Assembly (NCBI GenBank): GCA_045810625.1
Contig: JBJMVQ010000027.1
Span: 62,001 to 126,000, forward strand
Direction: 5' to 3'
DNA length: 64,000 nucleotides
DNA from: JACQFZ01 sp045810625
Lineage (GTDB): Bacteria > Pseudomonadota > Gammaproteobacteria > Acidiferrobacterales > Sulfurifustaceae
Positions 37,821-46,464 of this stretch are shown here, in pieces. A program made the position numbers and the translations under genes. Position 1 is the first letter of the stretch; each line of letters opens with the position of its first letter. The notes beneath the pieces were generated by a model. That model saw only the letters and a list, made by a program, of their open reading frames with translations. It was not told the origin of the DNA and searched no databases.

Positions 37821-37861
37821 GTGTAACAGCGTTTCAGGGCTGGTACACGACGCTGTCACAC
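37821..37861. promoter_or_regulatory. Inverted repeat upstream of xoxF (candidate operator)
   Basis: GTGTAACAGCGT at 37821-37832 faces ACGCTGTCACAC at 37850-37861; the arms match at 11 of 12 positions with 17 bases between. It lies about 180 bases before the xoxF ATG in the 235-base mxaL-xoxF gap. The core ACGCTGTC recurs at 46514-46521 upstream of pqqA. The arm spacing suits a dimeric DNA-binding regulator; the LuxR-type response regulator at 50125 is one candidate. Confidence 0.5.
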
Positions 37862-38038
37862 TTGTTACCGAATCGGCGAATCTTTCGGCTTTTCCGGCAG
37901 CCCGCACGCATCCTCCCGTCGGCACGCATTGTGCTTGGAGCGCGAACAAGAGCGGTATTCCCTCTACTTTCACGCGCAACGAGAAACGCAACAGCCGATG
38001 ACGTGGTTTCGTCCGTCCGAGGCGATCAGGAGGATGTA

Positions 38039-39841
38039 ATGAAGTATAAGCTGATGCACTTTGTACCGGCGGTTGCTCTCTCTTTGGGCCTCACGGGTGT
38101 TGCGACGGCGAATGACGATGTCGCAAAGCTCTCCAAGGATCCGAAGAACTGGGCGATGCAGGCCGGCAATTTCCAGAATTGGCGGTATAGCGAGCTGCAC
38201 CAAATCAACAAAGATAACGTCAAGAATCTGCGGGTGGACTGGATGTTTTCGACCGGCGTGCTGCGCGGACATGAAGGCGGCCCGCTCGTGATCGGCGACA
38301 CGCTTTATGTGCATTCGCCCTTTCCTAATAAGGTCTTCGCCATCGATCTGGGCACCCAACAGATCAAGTGGAAGTACGAACCGAAGCAGGACCCGAGCGT
38401 CATTCCGGTGATGTGCTGCGACACGGTAAATCGTGGCGTCGCTTACGCGGAAGGCAAGATTTTCCTGCAGCAGGCGGATACGAACCTCGTGGCACTCGAC
38501 GCGAAGACCGGCAAGGAGCTATGGAAGACGAAGAACGGCGATCCGAAGAAGGGCGAGACCAATACCAACGCGCCGCACATCTTCAAAAACAAAGTGATCA
38601 CCGGCATCTCCGGGGGCGAGTTCGGCGTCCGCGGCTTTGTCGCTGCATACGACATGAACACCGGCAAGCAAGTATGGAAGGCGTTTAGTACCGGGCCGGA
38701 CGAAGAGATGCTGGTCGACCCGCAAAAGACAGTGACCTGGACCAACGGCAAGATGGCGCCGATAGGAAAGGATTCCTCTATCAAGACCTGGGAGGGCGAT
38801 CAATGGAAGATCGGCGGCGGCTCGACCTGGGGATGGTACAGCTTCGATCCGAAACTGAACCTCGTGTACTACGGTACCGGCAACCCCAGCACCTGGAATC
38901 CGAAGCAGCGTCCCGGCGACAACAAGTGGTCCATGACCATCATGGCCCGCGACGTCGATACTGGCATGGCCAAATGGTTTTTCCAGATGACGCCACACGA
39001 CGAGTGGGATTTTGACGGCGTGAATGAAAACATCCTGGCCGATATCAACGTCAAGGGTAAGGATCGCAACGTACTGGTCCATTTCGACCGCAACGGTTTC
39101 GGCTATACGCTCGATCGGGTGACCGGCGAGCTGCTCGTGGCCGAGAAGTACGATCCGAAGGTGAATTGGGCCACCAACGTCGACCTGAAGACTGGGCGGC
39201 CGCAAGTAGTCTCGAAGTACAGTACGGACCAGAACGGCGAAGACGTCGTGACGAAAGATGTTTGCCCCGCGGCGCTCGGCACCAAGGATCAGCAGCCTTC
39301 CGCTTACTCGCCGAAGACGAAGCTGTTCTACGTGCCGACCAACCACGTATGCATGACCTACGAGCCGTTCAAGGTGGAATACACCGCGGGCCAGCCCTAC
39401 GTCGGCGCGACGTTGACGATGTTCCCGGCTCCGGGAAGCCATGGCGGAATGGGCAATTTCATCATCTGGGATGCCGCGCAAGGAAAGATCGTGGCCTCGA
39501 AACCGGAGAAGTTCTCGGTCTGGAGCGGCGCGCTCGCGACGGCGGGCGACATCGTTTTCTACGGCACGCTGGAAGGTTACATCAAAGCCGTGGACTCGAA
39601 GAGCCTCAAAGAGCTGTGGAAGTTCAAGACGCCGTCCGGAATTATCGGCAACGTCAACACATGGGAGTACAAGGGCAAGCAGTACATCGGCGTGCTTTCC
39701 GGTATCGGCGGATGGGCGGGCATCGGTCTGGCGGCCGGTCTCGAAGGCGAGACCGAAGGTCTCGGCGCGGTCGGTGGCTACAAGGAGCTCAAAAACTACA
39801 CCGAGCTCGGCGGCGTCATGACCGTCTTTACGCTGCCATAG
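38039..39841 (+). CDS. xoxF: PQQ- and lanthanide-dependent methanol dehydrogenase XoxF
   Basis: 600 residues from ATG 38039 with AGGAGG 6 bases upstream; the signal peptide ends near ATA-NDD. An eight-bladed propeller enzyme oxidising methanol in the periplasm. Metal ligands by homology: E194 (GISGGEFG), N282 (GTGNPSTW), D324 and D326 (DEWDFDG). The extra Asp two residues after the catalytic Asp is the lanthanide hallmark (Ala in calcium MxaF). The adjacent Cys-Cys disulfide is C126-C127 (VMCCDTVNRG). Sequence blocks such as WNPKQRPGDNKWSMTI and VLSGVGGWAG-like GIGGWAGIGL closely resemble XoxF5 enzymes from memory. Followed by xoxG and xoxJ. Confidence 0.97.
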   Translation: MKYKLMHFVPAVALSLGLTGVATANDDVAKLSKDPKNWAMQAGNFQNWRYSELHQINKDNVKNLRVDWMFSTGVLRGHEGGPLVIGDTLYVHSPFPNKVFAIDLGTQQIKWKYEPKQDPSVIPVMCCDTVNRGVAYAEGKIFLQQADTNLVALDAKTGKELWKTKNGDPKKGETNTNAPHIFKNKVITGISGGEFGVRGFVAAYDMNTGKQVWKAFSTGPDEEMLVDPQKTVTWTNGKMAPIGKDSSIKTWEGDQWKIGGGSTWGWYSFDPKLNLVYYGTGNPSTWNPKQRPGDNKWSMTIMARDVDTGMAKWFFQMTPHDEWDFDGVNENILADINVKGKDRNVLVHFDRNGFGYTLDRVTGELLVAEKYDPKVNWATNVDLKTGRPQVVSKYSTDQNGEDVVTKDVCPAALGTKDQQPSAYSPKTKLFYVPTNHVCMTYEPFKVEYTAGQPYVGATLTMFPAPGSHGGMGNFIIWDAAQGKIVASKPEKFSVWSGALATAGDIVFYGTLEGYIKAVDSKSLKELWKFKTPSGIIGNVNTWEYKGKQYIGVLSGIGGWAGIGLAAGLEGETEGLGAVGGYKELKNYTELGGVMTVFTLP

Positions 39842-39976
39842 AGGTTCGACCCGGGAAGCCACAAGAGTTGTCCCGATAGCCGCGCGTTGCATGAGTCACT
39901 AACGTGCTGGCATTTCCGAAAGCCGGAATGCCGGCACTTTCTTTGTAACGCGTCGCCGGACGCGAGGAATCACCGC

Positions 39977-40462
39977 ATGACGAAAAAATATCTGCTCGCG
40001 GTCGCCGCGTTGTTGGCCGTGTTGACCGGCGAAGCGCTCACGGCGGCTGCCGAAGGGCAGGGACAACCTCAGGGACAGGATTCCAGCAAGCCCCAGGCAC
40101 AAGACTCCAACAAGCCTTACAAAGTCGTGGACGGAAATAAGGTGGATCCGATGACGCTCAAGGGTTTTCGGGCCTGGCGCGCCGCCGCGTGTGAGCGTTG
40201 CCACGGTAACGCGCAGCAGGGCCTCGTGGGCCCGTCACTGCTCGAGAGTCTCAAGCGACTTTCGCCGGAAGAGGTCAAGACCACGATATTGGAGGGCAGG
40301 CCCGAGAAAGGCATGCCGAGTCACAAGAACATGAAAACCGTATCGGAGAACATCGACGGCTTGTACGACTACCTAAAGGGTCGTTCTGACGGCGCGATCA
40401 AGCCGGGACGCCTCGAACCGATCCCGGACGACGCGGGTACGCAGACTTCGCAAAAACAGTGA
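39977..40462 (+). CDS. xoxG: Cytochrome c XoxG-like, electron acceptor of XoxF
   Basis: 161 residues from ATG 39977: signal peptide (LLAVAALLAVLTGEALTAAA), a hydrophilic Gln/Asp/Ser-rich linker (residues about 28-48), then a monohaem c-type domain with C72-x-x-C75-H76 (CERCH) and a probable distal Met in KGMPSHKNM. XoxG proteins take electrons from XoxF, with unusually low potentials suited to lanthanides. 135 bases after xoxF, ten before xoxJ. Confidence 0.92.
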   Translation: MTKKYLLAVAALLAVLTGEALTAAAEGQGQPQGQDSSKPQAQDSNKPYKVVDGNKVDPMTLKGFRAWRAAACERCHGNAQQGLVGPSLLESLKRLSPEEVKTTILEGRPEKGMPSHKNMKTVSENIDGLYDYLKGRSDGAIKPGRLEPIPDDAGTQTSQKQ

Positions 40463-40472
40463 CGCCGACGCG

Positions 40473-41387
40473 ATGTATAAGCGAATAGCCCACGGGTCGA
40501 TCGTCCTCGGCGTTATTCTCGCGTTCGTCGTCGTTGCATCGGTGCGGTCGGACGAGGTGGGCGCAGATAAAGTGCTCCGCGTTTGCCAGGATCCGAACAA
40601 CCCGCCGTTTTCGAGTCAGCGCGAAGACGGTTTCGAAAACAAGATCGCCGAGCTGCTCGCGCGCGATCTCGGTTGGAAGCTCGAATACACCTGGTTCCCG
40701 CAGCGCCTCGGATTCATCCGCAACACCCTGCGCGCGTTCGAACGCGAAGCCGGCCGCTACAAATGCGACGTCGTCATCGGTTTGCCCGCGGGGTACGAGC
40801 TCGCGTCGACGACGAAGCCTTATTACACGTCCACGTACGCGCTCGTTTACGTACGCGGCCGCAAAATCGATCGGCTCGCAAAGCCCGAGGACGTGCTTCA
40901 GCTCGACCCGCCGACGCTGCACTCGCTCAAATTCGGCATCGTGGCGCAGACGCCGGCGGCGGATTGGCTGCTCAAGTACAAGCTGTTCGATCAAGCGGTG
41001 TCGTATCAACGCCAGACCGGTGACCCGGAGCAGTACCCCGGACAGATCGTCGAGAAGGATTTGGTAGCGGGCAAGATCGACGCAGCGCTCATTTGGGGGC
41101 CGATTGCGGGCTATTTTGCGAAGAAAGTGACGACGGCCGAGCTGGTCGTCGTTCCGTTCAGCAAACAACCGGATATCAAGTTCGATTACAGCATCGCGAT
41201 GGGTGTGCGCTTCGGCGAGCGCGCTTGGAAAGAACAGGTACAGCAGCTGATCGACCGGAATCTTCCGCAAATCCGGAAAATTCTCGTCGACTACGGCGTG
41301 CCGCTGCTCGATGAGCAAGGTCAGCTCATTCGGTCGAAGAGCGATAACGAGCGCCGCCAAGCGTCGGCGCGGGCGCGCGCCCGGTAG
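40473..41387 (+). CDS. xoxJ: XoxJ periplasmic binding-protein-like factor
   Basis: 304 residues; signal anchor (IVLGVILAFVVVASV) then a type-2 solute-binding fold (LRVCQDPNNPPFSSQREDGFENKIAELLARDLGW; DVVIGLPAGYELASTTKPYYTSTYALVYV; GKIDAALIWGPIAGYF). XoxJ/MxaJ proteins are always next to xoxF/xoxG and are thought to bind partially folded XoxF and help activate it rather than import a solute. Cys in RVCQDP and KCDVV may pair. The basic C-terminal tail (ARARAR) is unusual but short. Confidence 0.92.
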   Translation: MYKRIAHGSIVLGVILAFVVVASVRSDEVGADKVLRVCQDPNNPPFSSQREDGFENKIAELLARDLGWKLEYTWFPQRLGFIRNTLRAFEREAGRYKCDVVIGLPAGYELASTTKPYYTSTYALVYVRGRKIDRLAKPEDVLQLDPPTLHSLKFGIVAQTPAADWLLKYKLFDQAVSYQRQTGDPEQYPGQIVEKDLVAGKIDAALIWGPIAGYFAKKVTTAELVVVPFSKQPDIKFDYSIAMGVRFGERAWKEQVQQLIDRNLPQIRKILVDYGVPLLDEQGQLIRSKSDNERRQASARARAR

Positions 41388-41475
41388 CGTGCTCCGGGGG
41401 TCGCAGCGACGACGTGCGCCGATCATAAAATACGCGGTGCGAGCCCGAGAAACTCCTAGGAAATGTGGGAGTGCT

Positions 41476-42498
41476 ATGCGATACATTTTGCGGCTAGTTT
41501 CGTGGTTAGTGTTGTTGGCGGCGCCCGGCCTGATCGTGGCGGACACCGTTCCGCCGGTCGACTTCAGTTTTTTCTGGCGATTGGCCCCGAGCGTTTTCAA
41601 AATCGAGGCGTACAGCCGCAACGGCGGCGTTTCGGTCGGGTCGGGAGTGCTGGTGCGCCCCGGGTTGGTGGTGACGAATTGCCACGTCACGCGCCAGGCG
41701 GTGTCGATTCAGATCGTCAAACAGGGGTCGCGTTGGGACGCGCACGCGCAAGTGAGCGATGTGGAGCACGACGTCTGTCTCCTGGAGGCGCCGGAAATCA
41801 CGGGTACCGTCGCGTCCATGAACGGCAGTCGCCCGCACGTGGGCCAGCGCGTCATCGCGGTCGGCTACGTCGGCGGTTTGGCGCCGCAGTTGAGCGGAGG
41901 CGAAGTGCAGGCGCTCTATCGTTACGACGGCGGCCAGGTCATTCAGAGCACAGCCTGGTTCAACTCGGGCGCGAGCGGGGGCGGGCTTTTCGATCAGGAC
42001 GGCGAGCTGATCGGGATCATCGCTTTCCGGCATCAGGGAGGCGACTATCATTTTGCGTTGCCGGTCGACTGGATTTACAGCAATCTGGATTTGGAACAGG
42101 CGCGCGCGGTCACGCCGCTCGGGCAGGGTGTCGCGTTTTGGCAGCGGAACGGCGACGGCCAGCCGTACTTTCTCAAGGCCGCCGCGCTGGAGGCCAAACA
42201 CGACTGGCCGGCGTTGCGCGAGCTGGCGGAAAAGTGGTCGGCGGTCGAAACGGGAAACTGCGACGCCTGGCTTTCCCTCGGATTGGCTAACGCACGCCTC
42301 GGCGATCTCGATCGGGCGGTCAGCGCCTTCGTCGAAGCGATTCACAGCGATCTCGAAAACTCGGAGGCTTGGTTCAGCCTGGGGCTCGCTTACGCCGCCC
42401 TCGGCGAGCGTCAACGGGTGGACGAAGTACAGCGCGTTCTGTTGACGCTCAACGAAGATCTCGCGGCCAAGTTGAACCGGGACGCTCGTATTCGATAG
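41476..42498 (+). CDS. Exported trypsin-like serine protease with TPR tail
   Basis: 340 residues from ATG 41476. Signal peptide (LRLVSWLVLLAAPGLIVA), then an S1-type protease with triad His in TNCHV (about residue 75), Asp in EHDVCLLEA (about 98) and Ser in NSGASGGGLFD (about 168). Unlike HtrA there is no PDZ domain; the C-terminal third has two or three TPR-like repeats (CDAWLSLGLANARLGDLDRAVSAF; SEAWFSLGLAYAALGE). Probably periplasmic quality control or processing of methanol-oxidation proteins; inferred only from position after xoxJ. Confidence 0.87.
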   Translation: MRYILRLVSWLVLLAAPGLIVADTVPPVDFSFFWRLAPSVFKIEAYSRNGGVSVGSGVLVRPGLVVTNCHVTRQAVSIQIVKQGSRWDAHAQVSDVEHDVCLLEAPEITGTVASMNGSRPHVGQRVIAVGYVGGLAPQLSGGEVQALYRYDGGQVIQSTAWFNSGASGGGLFDQDGELIGIIAFRHQGGDYHFALPVDWIYSNLDLEQARAVTPLGQGVAFWQRNGDGQPYFLKAAALEAKHDWPALRELAEKWSAVETGNCDAWLSLGLANARLGDLDRAVSAFVEAIHSDLENSEAWFSLGLAYAALGERQRVDEVQRVLLTLNEDLAAKLNRDARIR

Positions 42499-42555
42499 CG
42501 TTGGTTGGAGCGTACGGCGTTGCGCCGACGCTCAACGAGAACAAGGAGCGCAGAC

Positions 42556-43248
42556 GTGGAAGTGAGGTTTCGAACGGCGCTCACCCGCATGGTGATCGCG
42601 TTGTCGATGCTGGCGGCATCGCCCGCGGCGATCGCGGCCGAGGATATCTCGCCCGCCGAAACGTTGCTCTTCGAGACGAATCATTTAAAGGCCATCCGCC
42701 AGCCGCTTTCGCTCTATTACGACTTTCGCAAAAGCGGATCGCTGGAGTCGCCGTATCAGGATACCGTGGAGATCGCGATCGAGGCGGTGGCGCCGGACGG
42801 CGCCAAGGAAGTCTCGACGCGTTACCTTTCGGGCGAACGGCAGCGCAACTTCCCCCCGGTCGAGCGCGCCCGTGGCAATCCGGTGATCATGTATTTCCTC
42901 GAACGCGACATCCATGAGATGCAGCGCCTGACCGGCGGCAATTGGCGTTACTTTCAAAAGCGCATCCGGCTGGCGCTGGCGGACAAGGCGCAAGTGCGGC
43001 CCGTGAAATTCCGCCGCGGCCGCGAGGAGATGAATGGCCAGGAGATTCGCATCACGCCGTTCGCCGACGATCCGCAAAAGGCGCGTTACGAAAAGCTCGC
43101 GGGCAAGTACTACGTCTTCGTTCTTTCCGATGCGATCCCCGGTGGCGTGTATCAGATGCGCGCCGTCGCGCCGGGCGAGAAATCGGCGCAGCCCGACGGT
43201 GCGCTGATCGAGGAAACGCTGACGTTCTCGAAAGCGCGCCGGAAGTAG
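42556..43248 (+). CDS. Exported protein of methanol dehydrogenase clusters, function unknown
   Basis: 230 residues from GTG 42556, with AAGGAG 9 bases upstream (frame open to 42505). Signal peptide (TRMVIALSMLAASPAAIAA), then a soluble domain of mixed strands with LKAIRQPLSLYYDFRKSGSLESPYQDTV and NPVIMYFLERDIHEMQRLTGGNWRYFQKRIR. No cysteines or haem sites. Similar exported proteins occur, as far as I recall, beside xox/mxa genes in other methylotrophs, but I know of no assigned role. It ends the plus-strand xox run and converges on pqqE. Confidence 0.8.
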   Translation: MEVRFRTALTRMVIALSMLAASPAAIAAEDISPAETLLFETNHLKAIRQPLSLYYDFRKSGSLESPYQDTVEIAIEAVAPDGAKEVSTRYLSGERQRNFPPVERARGNPVIMYFLERDIHEMQRLTGGNWRYFQKRIRLALADKAQVRPVKFRRGREEMNGQEIRITPFADDPQKARYEKLAGKYYVFVLSDAIPGGVYQMRAVAPGEKSAQPDGALIEETLTFSKARRK

Positions 43249-43303
43249 GCGCGAGACGATTCGCGCTGTTGCACGAAGTCGGGAAGCTCAAAAGTCGGGA
43301 AGC

Positions 43304-44455
43304 TCAGTTGCGCTGTGACGCTACCCGCTCGGTGCTCAGGATCCGCGAGTTGCGATCGTCGCGGAAGCGGATCGGCTGAATCGGAATCGACTCGCGCTGC
43401 GCGGCGGCGACGGCGTCGAGAACTTTCCCGTGGTGCGGCGAGAGGTCGCACACGGGGTCCGCATTCGCCGCGTCGCCGGTCAGTAAGTACGCCTGGCAGC
43501 GGCACCCGCCAAAGTCCTTTGTTTTTTCCGGGCACGAGCGGCACGGTTCTTTCATCCAGGCGTCGCCGCGGTAATGGTTGAACGCCGGGGAATCGTGCCA
43601 GATCCAGTCGAGGCGGGCGTCGCGCACGTTCGGGAAGCTCAGGCCCGGCAACATGCGTGCTTCGTGGCACGGCAACGCAACGCCGTCGGCCGCGACCACC
43701 AGGAACCCCGATCCCCAGCCGTTCATGCACGCCTTCGGGCGGCGCTCGTAATAGTCCGGCACGACGAAGAAGATGCGCATCTTGTTGCCGACCCGCGCGC
43801 GAAACGCGTTCGTCACCGCTTCCGCGCGCGTGAGCTGCTCGCGCGTCGGCAGCAGGTGCGCGCGGTTCAGAAAGGCCCAGCCGTAATACTGCGTGTTCGC
43901 GAGCTCGACGTATTCGGCGCCGAGCTGCTCGGCCATTTCCAGAATCTGCTGCACGTGGTCGATGTTTTTTCGGTGCAGCACCACGTTCAACACCATCGGA
44001 TACTCGTGCTGCTTGATCAGCTTCGCCACCTTCAACTTGAGTTCGAAGGTGCGCGTGCTCGACAGGAAATCGTTCAGCTCGCGCGTCGAGTCTTGGAAGC
44101 TCAGCTGAATATGATCGAGGCCCGCGTCGCGAAAAGCGGCGATGCGCTTTTCATTCAGGCCGACGCCGGAGGTGATCAGGTTAGTGTAGTAGCCGAGACC
44201 GCGCGCCTCGCGTACCAGGATTTCGAGGTCGTCGCGCAGCAACGGCTCGCCGCCCGAGAAGCCGAGTTGCGCGGCGCCGAGCGCGCGCGCCTCGCGCAGC
44301 ACGCGCACCCAGTCGTCGGTCGCGAGCTCCTTGCCGAAGCGCGTGTAATCGACCGGGTTGGAGCAAAAGACGCAATGCAGCGGGCAGCGGTACGTCACCT
44401 CCGCCAGCAGCCAGAGCGGCTTAGGCCGGTCTTGTGCGGATCCAACCATGGCCAT
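43304..44455 (-). CDS. pqqE: PqqA peptide cyclase (radical SAM) PqqE
   Basis: 383 residues from ATG 44455 (ATG 44449 also possible). Radical SAM cluster C24-x3-C28-x2-C31 (CPLHCVFC), GFSGGEPLLRDD, and a SPASM C-terminal cluster region (CMNGWGSG; CRSCPEKTKDFGGCRCQAY). PqqE forms the Glu-Tyr carbon-carbon bond in PqqA, first step of PQQ synthesis, with PqqD as peptide chaperone. Overlaps pqqD by 35 bases. Confidence 0.97.
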   Translation of the reverse strand: MAMVGSAQDRPKPLWLLAEVTYRCPLHCVFCSNPVDYTRFGKELATDDWVRVLREARALGAAQLGFSGGEPLLRDDLEILVREARGLGYYTNLITSGVGLNEKRIAAFRDAGLDHIQLSFQDSTRELNDFLSSTRTFELKLKVAKLIKQHEYPMVLNVVLHRKNIDHVQQILEMAEQLGAEYVELANTQYYGWAFLNRAHLLPTREQLTRAEAVTNAFRARVGNKMRIFFVVPDYYERRPKACMNGWGSGFLVVAADGVALPCHEARMLPGLSFPNVRDARLDWIWHDSPAFNHYRGDAWMKEPCRSCPEKTKDFGGCRCQAYLLTGDAANADPVCDLSPHHGKVLDAVAAAQRESIPIQPIRFRDDRNSRILSTERVASQRN

Positions 44456-44702
44456 AGGCAGTCTCGATGAATTCCAGGACATCCTGTTCGAGGTCGGCGC
44501 CGGGAAACGCTGTTTGCAGATCGCGAATGATGTCGGCCACCGACTTCGTCCCATCGACGCGCTTCAGTATCTCGCCCGCCGACGGGCTCAGCTTCACCAT
44601 CCCCTCCGGAAACAGCAGCACGTACGCCTGCTGCGCCTCCTCCCATTGAAAACGATAGAGCCGCGCGATTTCGACGACTTCGTCGATGGCGGGCGTTGTC
44701 AC
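44421..44702 (-). CDS. pqqD: PqqA-binding peptide chaperone PqqD
   Basis: 93 residues from GTG 44702, overlapping the pqqC stop as GTGA. Winged-helix RRE fold: YRFQWEEAQQAYVLLFPEGMVKLSPSAGEILKRVDG is the conserved PqqD segment. Presents PqqA to PqqE. Separate gene here, not fused to pqqC or pqqE. Confidence 0.96.
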   Translation of the reverse strand: MTTPAIDEVVEIARLYRFQWEEAQQAYVLLFPEGMVKLSPSAGEILKRVDGTKSVADIIRDLQTAFPGADLEQDVLEFIETAYGHGWIRTRPA

Positions 44703-45415
44703 GCGCGGACCTCGAGCGTGCAGTGCTTGAGCATCATCGCGTCGAGCATGGTCCATAGCACGTCCAGCTTGAACTGGAGTATCTCGAGCGCGCGCTCCTG
44801 CTCGGCACGGCTGCGGAAATGTTCGAGCGTGATCGCCAGCGCCTGCGCCACGTCGCGCCGCGCCTGGCTCAATCGGTTGCGGAAGTACGCGAGACCCTGC
44901 GGTTCGATCCACGGGTAATGCTTGGGCCACGTATCCAGACGCGATTGGTGTGCGTGCGGCGCAAACAGCTCGGTGAGCGACGAGCACACCGCTTCCTGCC
45001 ACGGGCGCGAGCGCGCGAAGTTGACGTACGCGTCGACGGCAAAGCGCACGCCGGGCAGCACGTGGCGCAGCGAGGTCAGCTCCTCGCGCGCGAGCCCGCA
45101 GGCCTCGCCGAGGCGCAGCCATGCTTCGATGCCGCCGTCGTCGCCCTCGCGGCCGTCGTGATCGATGATGCGTTGAATCCACAGGCGGCGCACCTCGCGG
45201 TCGGGACAGTTCGACAGGATCGCCCCGTCCTTGAGCGGAATGTTGATCTGGTAATAAAAGCGGTTCGCGACCCACGCCTGGATCTGCTCGCGGTTGAGCC
45301 TGCCTTCGTACATCATCACGTGAAACGGGTGATGGATGTGATAGCTCGTACCTTTGCCGCGCAGCTGTTGCTCGAATTCCTCGCGCGTCCACGGCATCAA
45401 TTCAGCGCCTCCCAT
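44699..45415 (-). CDS. pqqC: Pyrroloquinoline-quinone synthase PqqC
   Basis: 238 residues. Cofactorless oxidase that closes the ring and performs the last eight-electron oxidation. Conserved blocks YHIHHPFHVMMYEGRL, WVANRFYYQINIPLKDGAILSNCPD, DHDGREGDDGGIEAWLRLGEA and SSLTELFAPHAHQSRLDTWPKHYPW are all present, including active-site His/Tyr/Arg positions. ATG 45415 has AGGAG 6 bases upstream; ATG 45397 is a second option with GGAGG. Nine bases after pqqB. Confidence 0.97.
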   Translation of the reverse strand: MGGAELMPWTREEFEQQLRGKGTSYHIHHPFHVMMYEGRLNREQIQAWVANRFYYQINIPLKDGAILSNCPDREVRRLWIQRIIDHDGREGDDGGIEAWLRLGEACGLAREELTSLRHVLPGVRFAVDAYVNFARSRPWQEAVCSSLTELFAPHAHQSRLDTWPKHYPWIEPQGLAYFRNRLSQARRDVAQALAITLEHFRSRAEQERALEILQFKLDVLWTMLDAMMLKHCTLEVRA

Positions 45416-45424
45416 GCGTCGCTC

Positions 45425-46339
45425 CTATAAGACGATTTCCATTCCGTCGAATGCGACTTCGATCCCGGCGCGGTCGAGGGCGGCGCGCTCGGGCGAGTCG
45501 TCGTCGAGGATCGGATTGGTGTTGTTGATGTGAACGAGCACCTTGCGCGCGTGTTTGATCGGCGCCAGCACCTCGATCAATCCGTTCGGTCCGGATTGCG
45601 GCAAGTGTCCCAGTTCCCGCGCGCGCTTGTGCGAAACGCCGAGGCGGATCATTTCATCGTCGGTCCAAAACGTGCCGTCGAGCATCAGGCAGTCCGCGCG
45701 TTCCAGGAACGGTCGCACGCACGGTTCGATCTCGCCCAGTGCCGGCGCGTAGAACAAACGTTTGCCGCTCTGTTCGTCTTCGATCGATACGCCGATGTTG
45801 TCGCCCGCCCGCGGCCGATCGCGATGCGGCGAATAGGGCGGCGCGTTGCTCTGGATGGCGACCGCGGTGAAACGCAGGCCGTCGACCCCGGGGACCGTGA
45901 AGCTGCTCGCGCCATCGGGCACCACACGGTGATGACGCACGGTGCAGTAGTGCGACAACACCTGAAAAATCGGATTGGCCGTAGTGAGATCGTCGTGCGC
46001 GGCATCGGTGCACCATACGTCGAGCGGGTTGCCTTCGCGCAGCATCAGCAATCCGGTTGTGTGATCGATCTGCGCATCGATGAGCACGATCCCGACGATC
46101 GCCGTATCGCGGATGGCGCGCGCCGGCTGAAGAAACGGGGCGTGGCGTATTTGGGTCAGAATATCGGGCGAGGCGTTGAACAGCACCCAACGGACTCCGT
46201 CCGCGCTAACGGCAATCGATGACTGCGTACGCGGCGCAGCGTGCTTCATGCCGCGACGCGCGCCGGTGCAATTGGGACAGTTACAGTTCCACTGCGGGAA
46301 ACCGCCGCCGGCCGCGGCGCCCAGCACGTTGATCCTCAT
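45425..46339 (-). CDS. pqqB: PqqB metal-dependent hydroxylase
   Basis: 304 residues from ATG 46339 (MRINVLGAAAGGGFPQWNC); the frame extends upstream but through pqqA and the terminator. Metallo-beta-lactamase fold with CNCPNC near residue 20, the family's DAQIDHTTGL metal region near 90, and LVHINNTNPI near 265. PqqB hydroxylates the tyrosine of the PqqA-derived intermediate. pqqABCDE order is complete on the minus strand. Confidence 0.96.
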   Translation of the reverse strand: MRINVLGAAAGGGFPQWNCNCPNCTGARRGMKHAAPRTQSSIAVSADGVRWVLFNASPDILTQIRHAPFLQPARAIRDTAIVGIVLIDAQIDHTTGLLMLREGNPLDVWCTDAAHDDLTTANPIFQVLSHYCTVRHHRVVPDGASSFTVPGVDGLRFTAVAIQSNAPPYSPHRDRPRAGDNIGVSIEDEQSGKRLFYAPALGEIEPCVRPFLERADCLMLDGTFWTDDEMIRLGVSHKRARELGHLPQSGPNGLIEVLAPIKHARKVLVHINNTNPILDDDSPERAALDRAGIEVAFDGMEIVL

Positions 46340-46346
46340 CGAATTG

Positions 46347-46375
46347 AAAAAACCCGGAGCCCCAGGAGGGGCTCC
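46347..46375 (-). terminator. Rho-independent terminator/attenuator between pqqA and pqqB
   Basis: On the minus strand GGAGCCCC-TCCT-GGGGCTCC (perfect 8-bp stem, 46356-46375) is followed by GGG and a T-run (complement of 46347-46352). It sits 15 bases after the pqqA stop and just before pqqB. PqqA is needed in excess over the enzymes, and a leaky terminator here would give that ratio. Confidence 0.85.
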
Positions 46376-46389
46376 GCAGTGGTGCGAGC

Positions 46390-46464
46390 TCAGCGAGTGG
46401 CCACGTACATGGTGATTTCGAAGCCCCAGCGGATCTCGTTGTACGTCGGTTTGCTCCAATTCAT
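46390..46464 (-). CDS. pqqA: PQQ precursor peptide PqqA
   Basis: 24 residues, MNWSKPTYNEIRWGFEIT then MYVATR. The conserved Glu and Tyr that become PQQ are in EITMY (E-x3-Y, residues 16 and 20). AGGAGG lies upstream (AGGAGGTTTAGT-ATG). First gene of pqqABCDE, divergent from exbB with a 290-base gap; a promoter and the ACGCTGTC core at 46514 lie upstream. Confidence 0.97.
   Translation of the reverse strand: MNWSKPTYNEIRWGFEITMYVATR

Noticed and set aside
38039..39841. Calling the methanol dehydrogenase MxaF
   Set aside because: The residue two after the catalytic Asp is Asp (D326), not Ala, and no mxaI or mxaJ-type small subunit gene follows; XoxF fits better.
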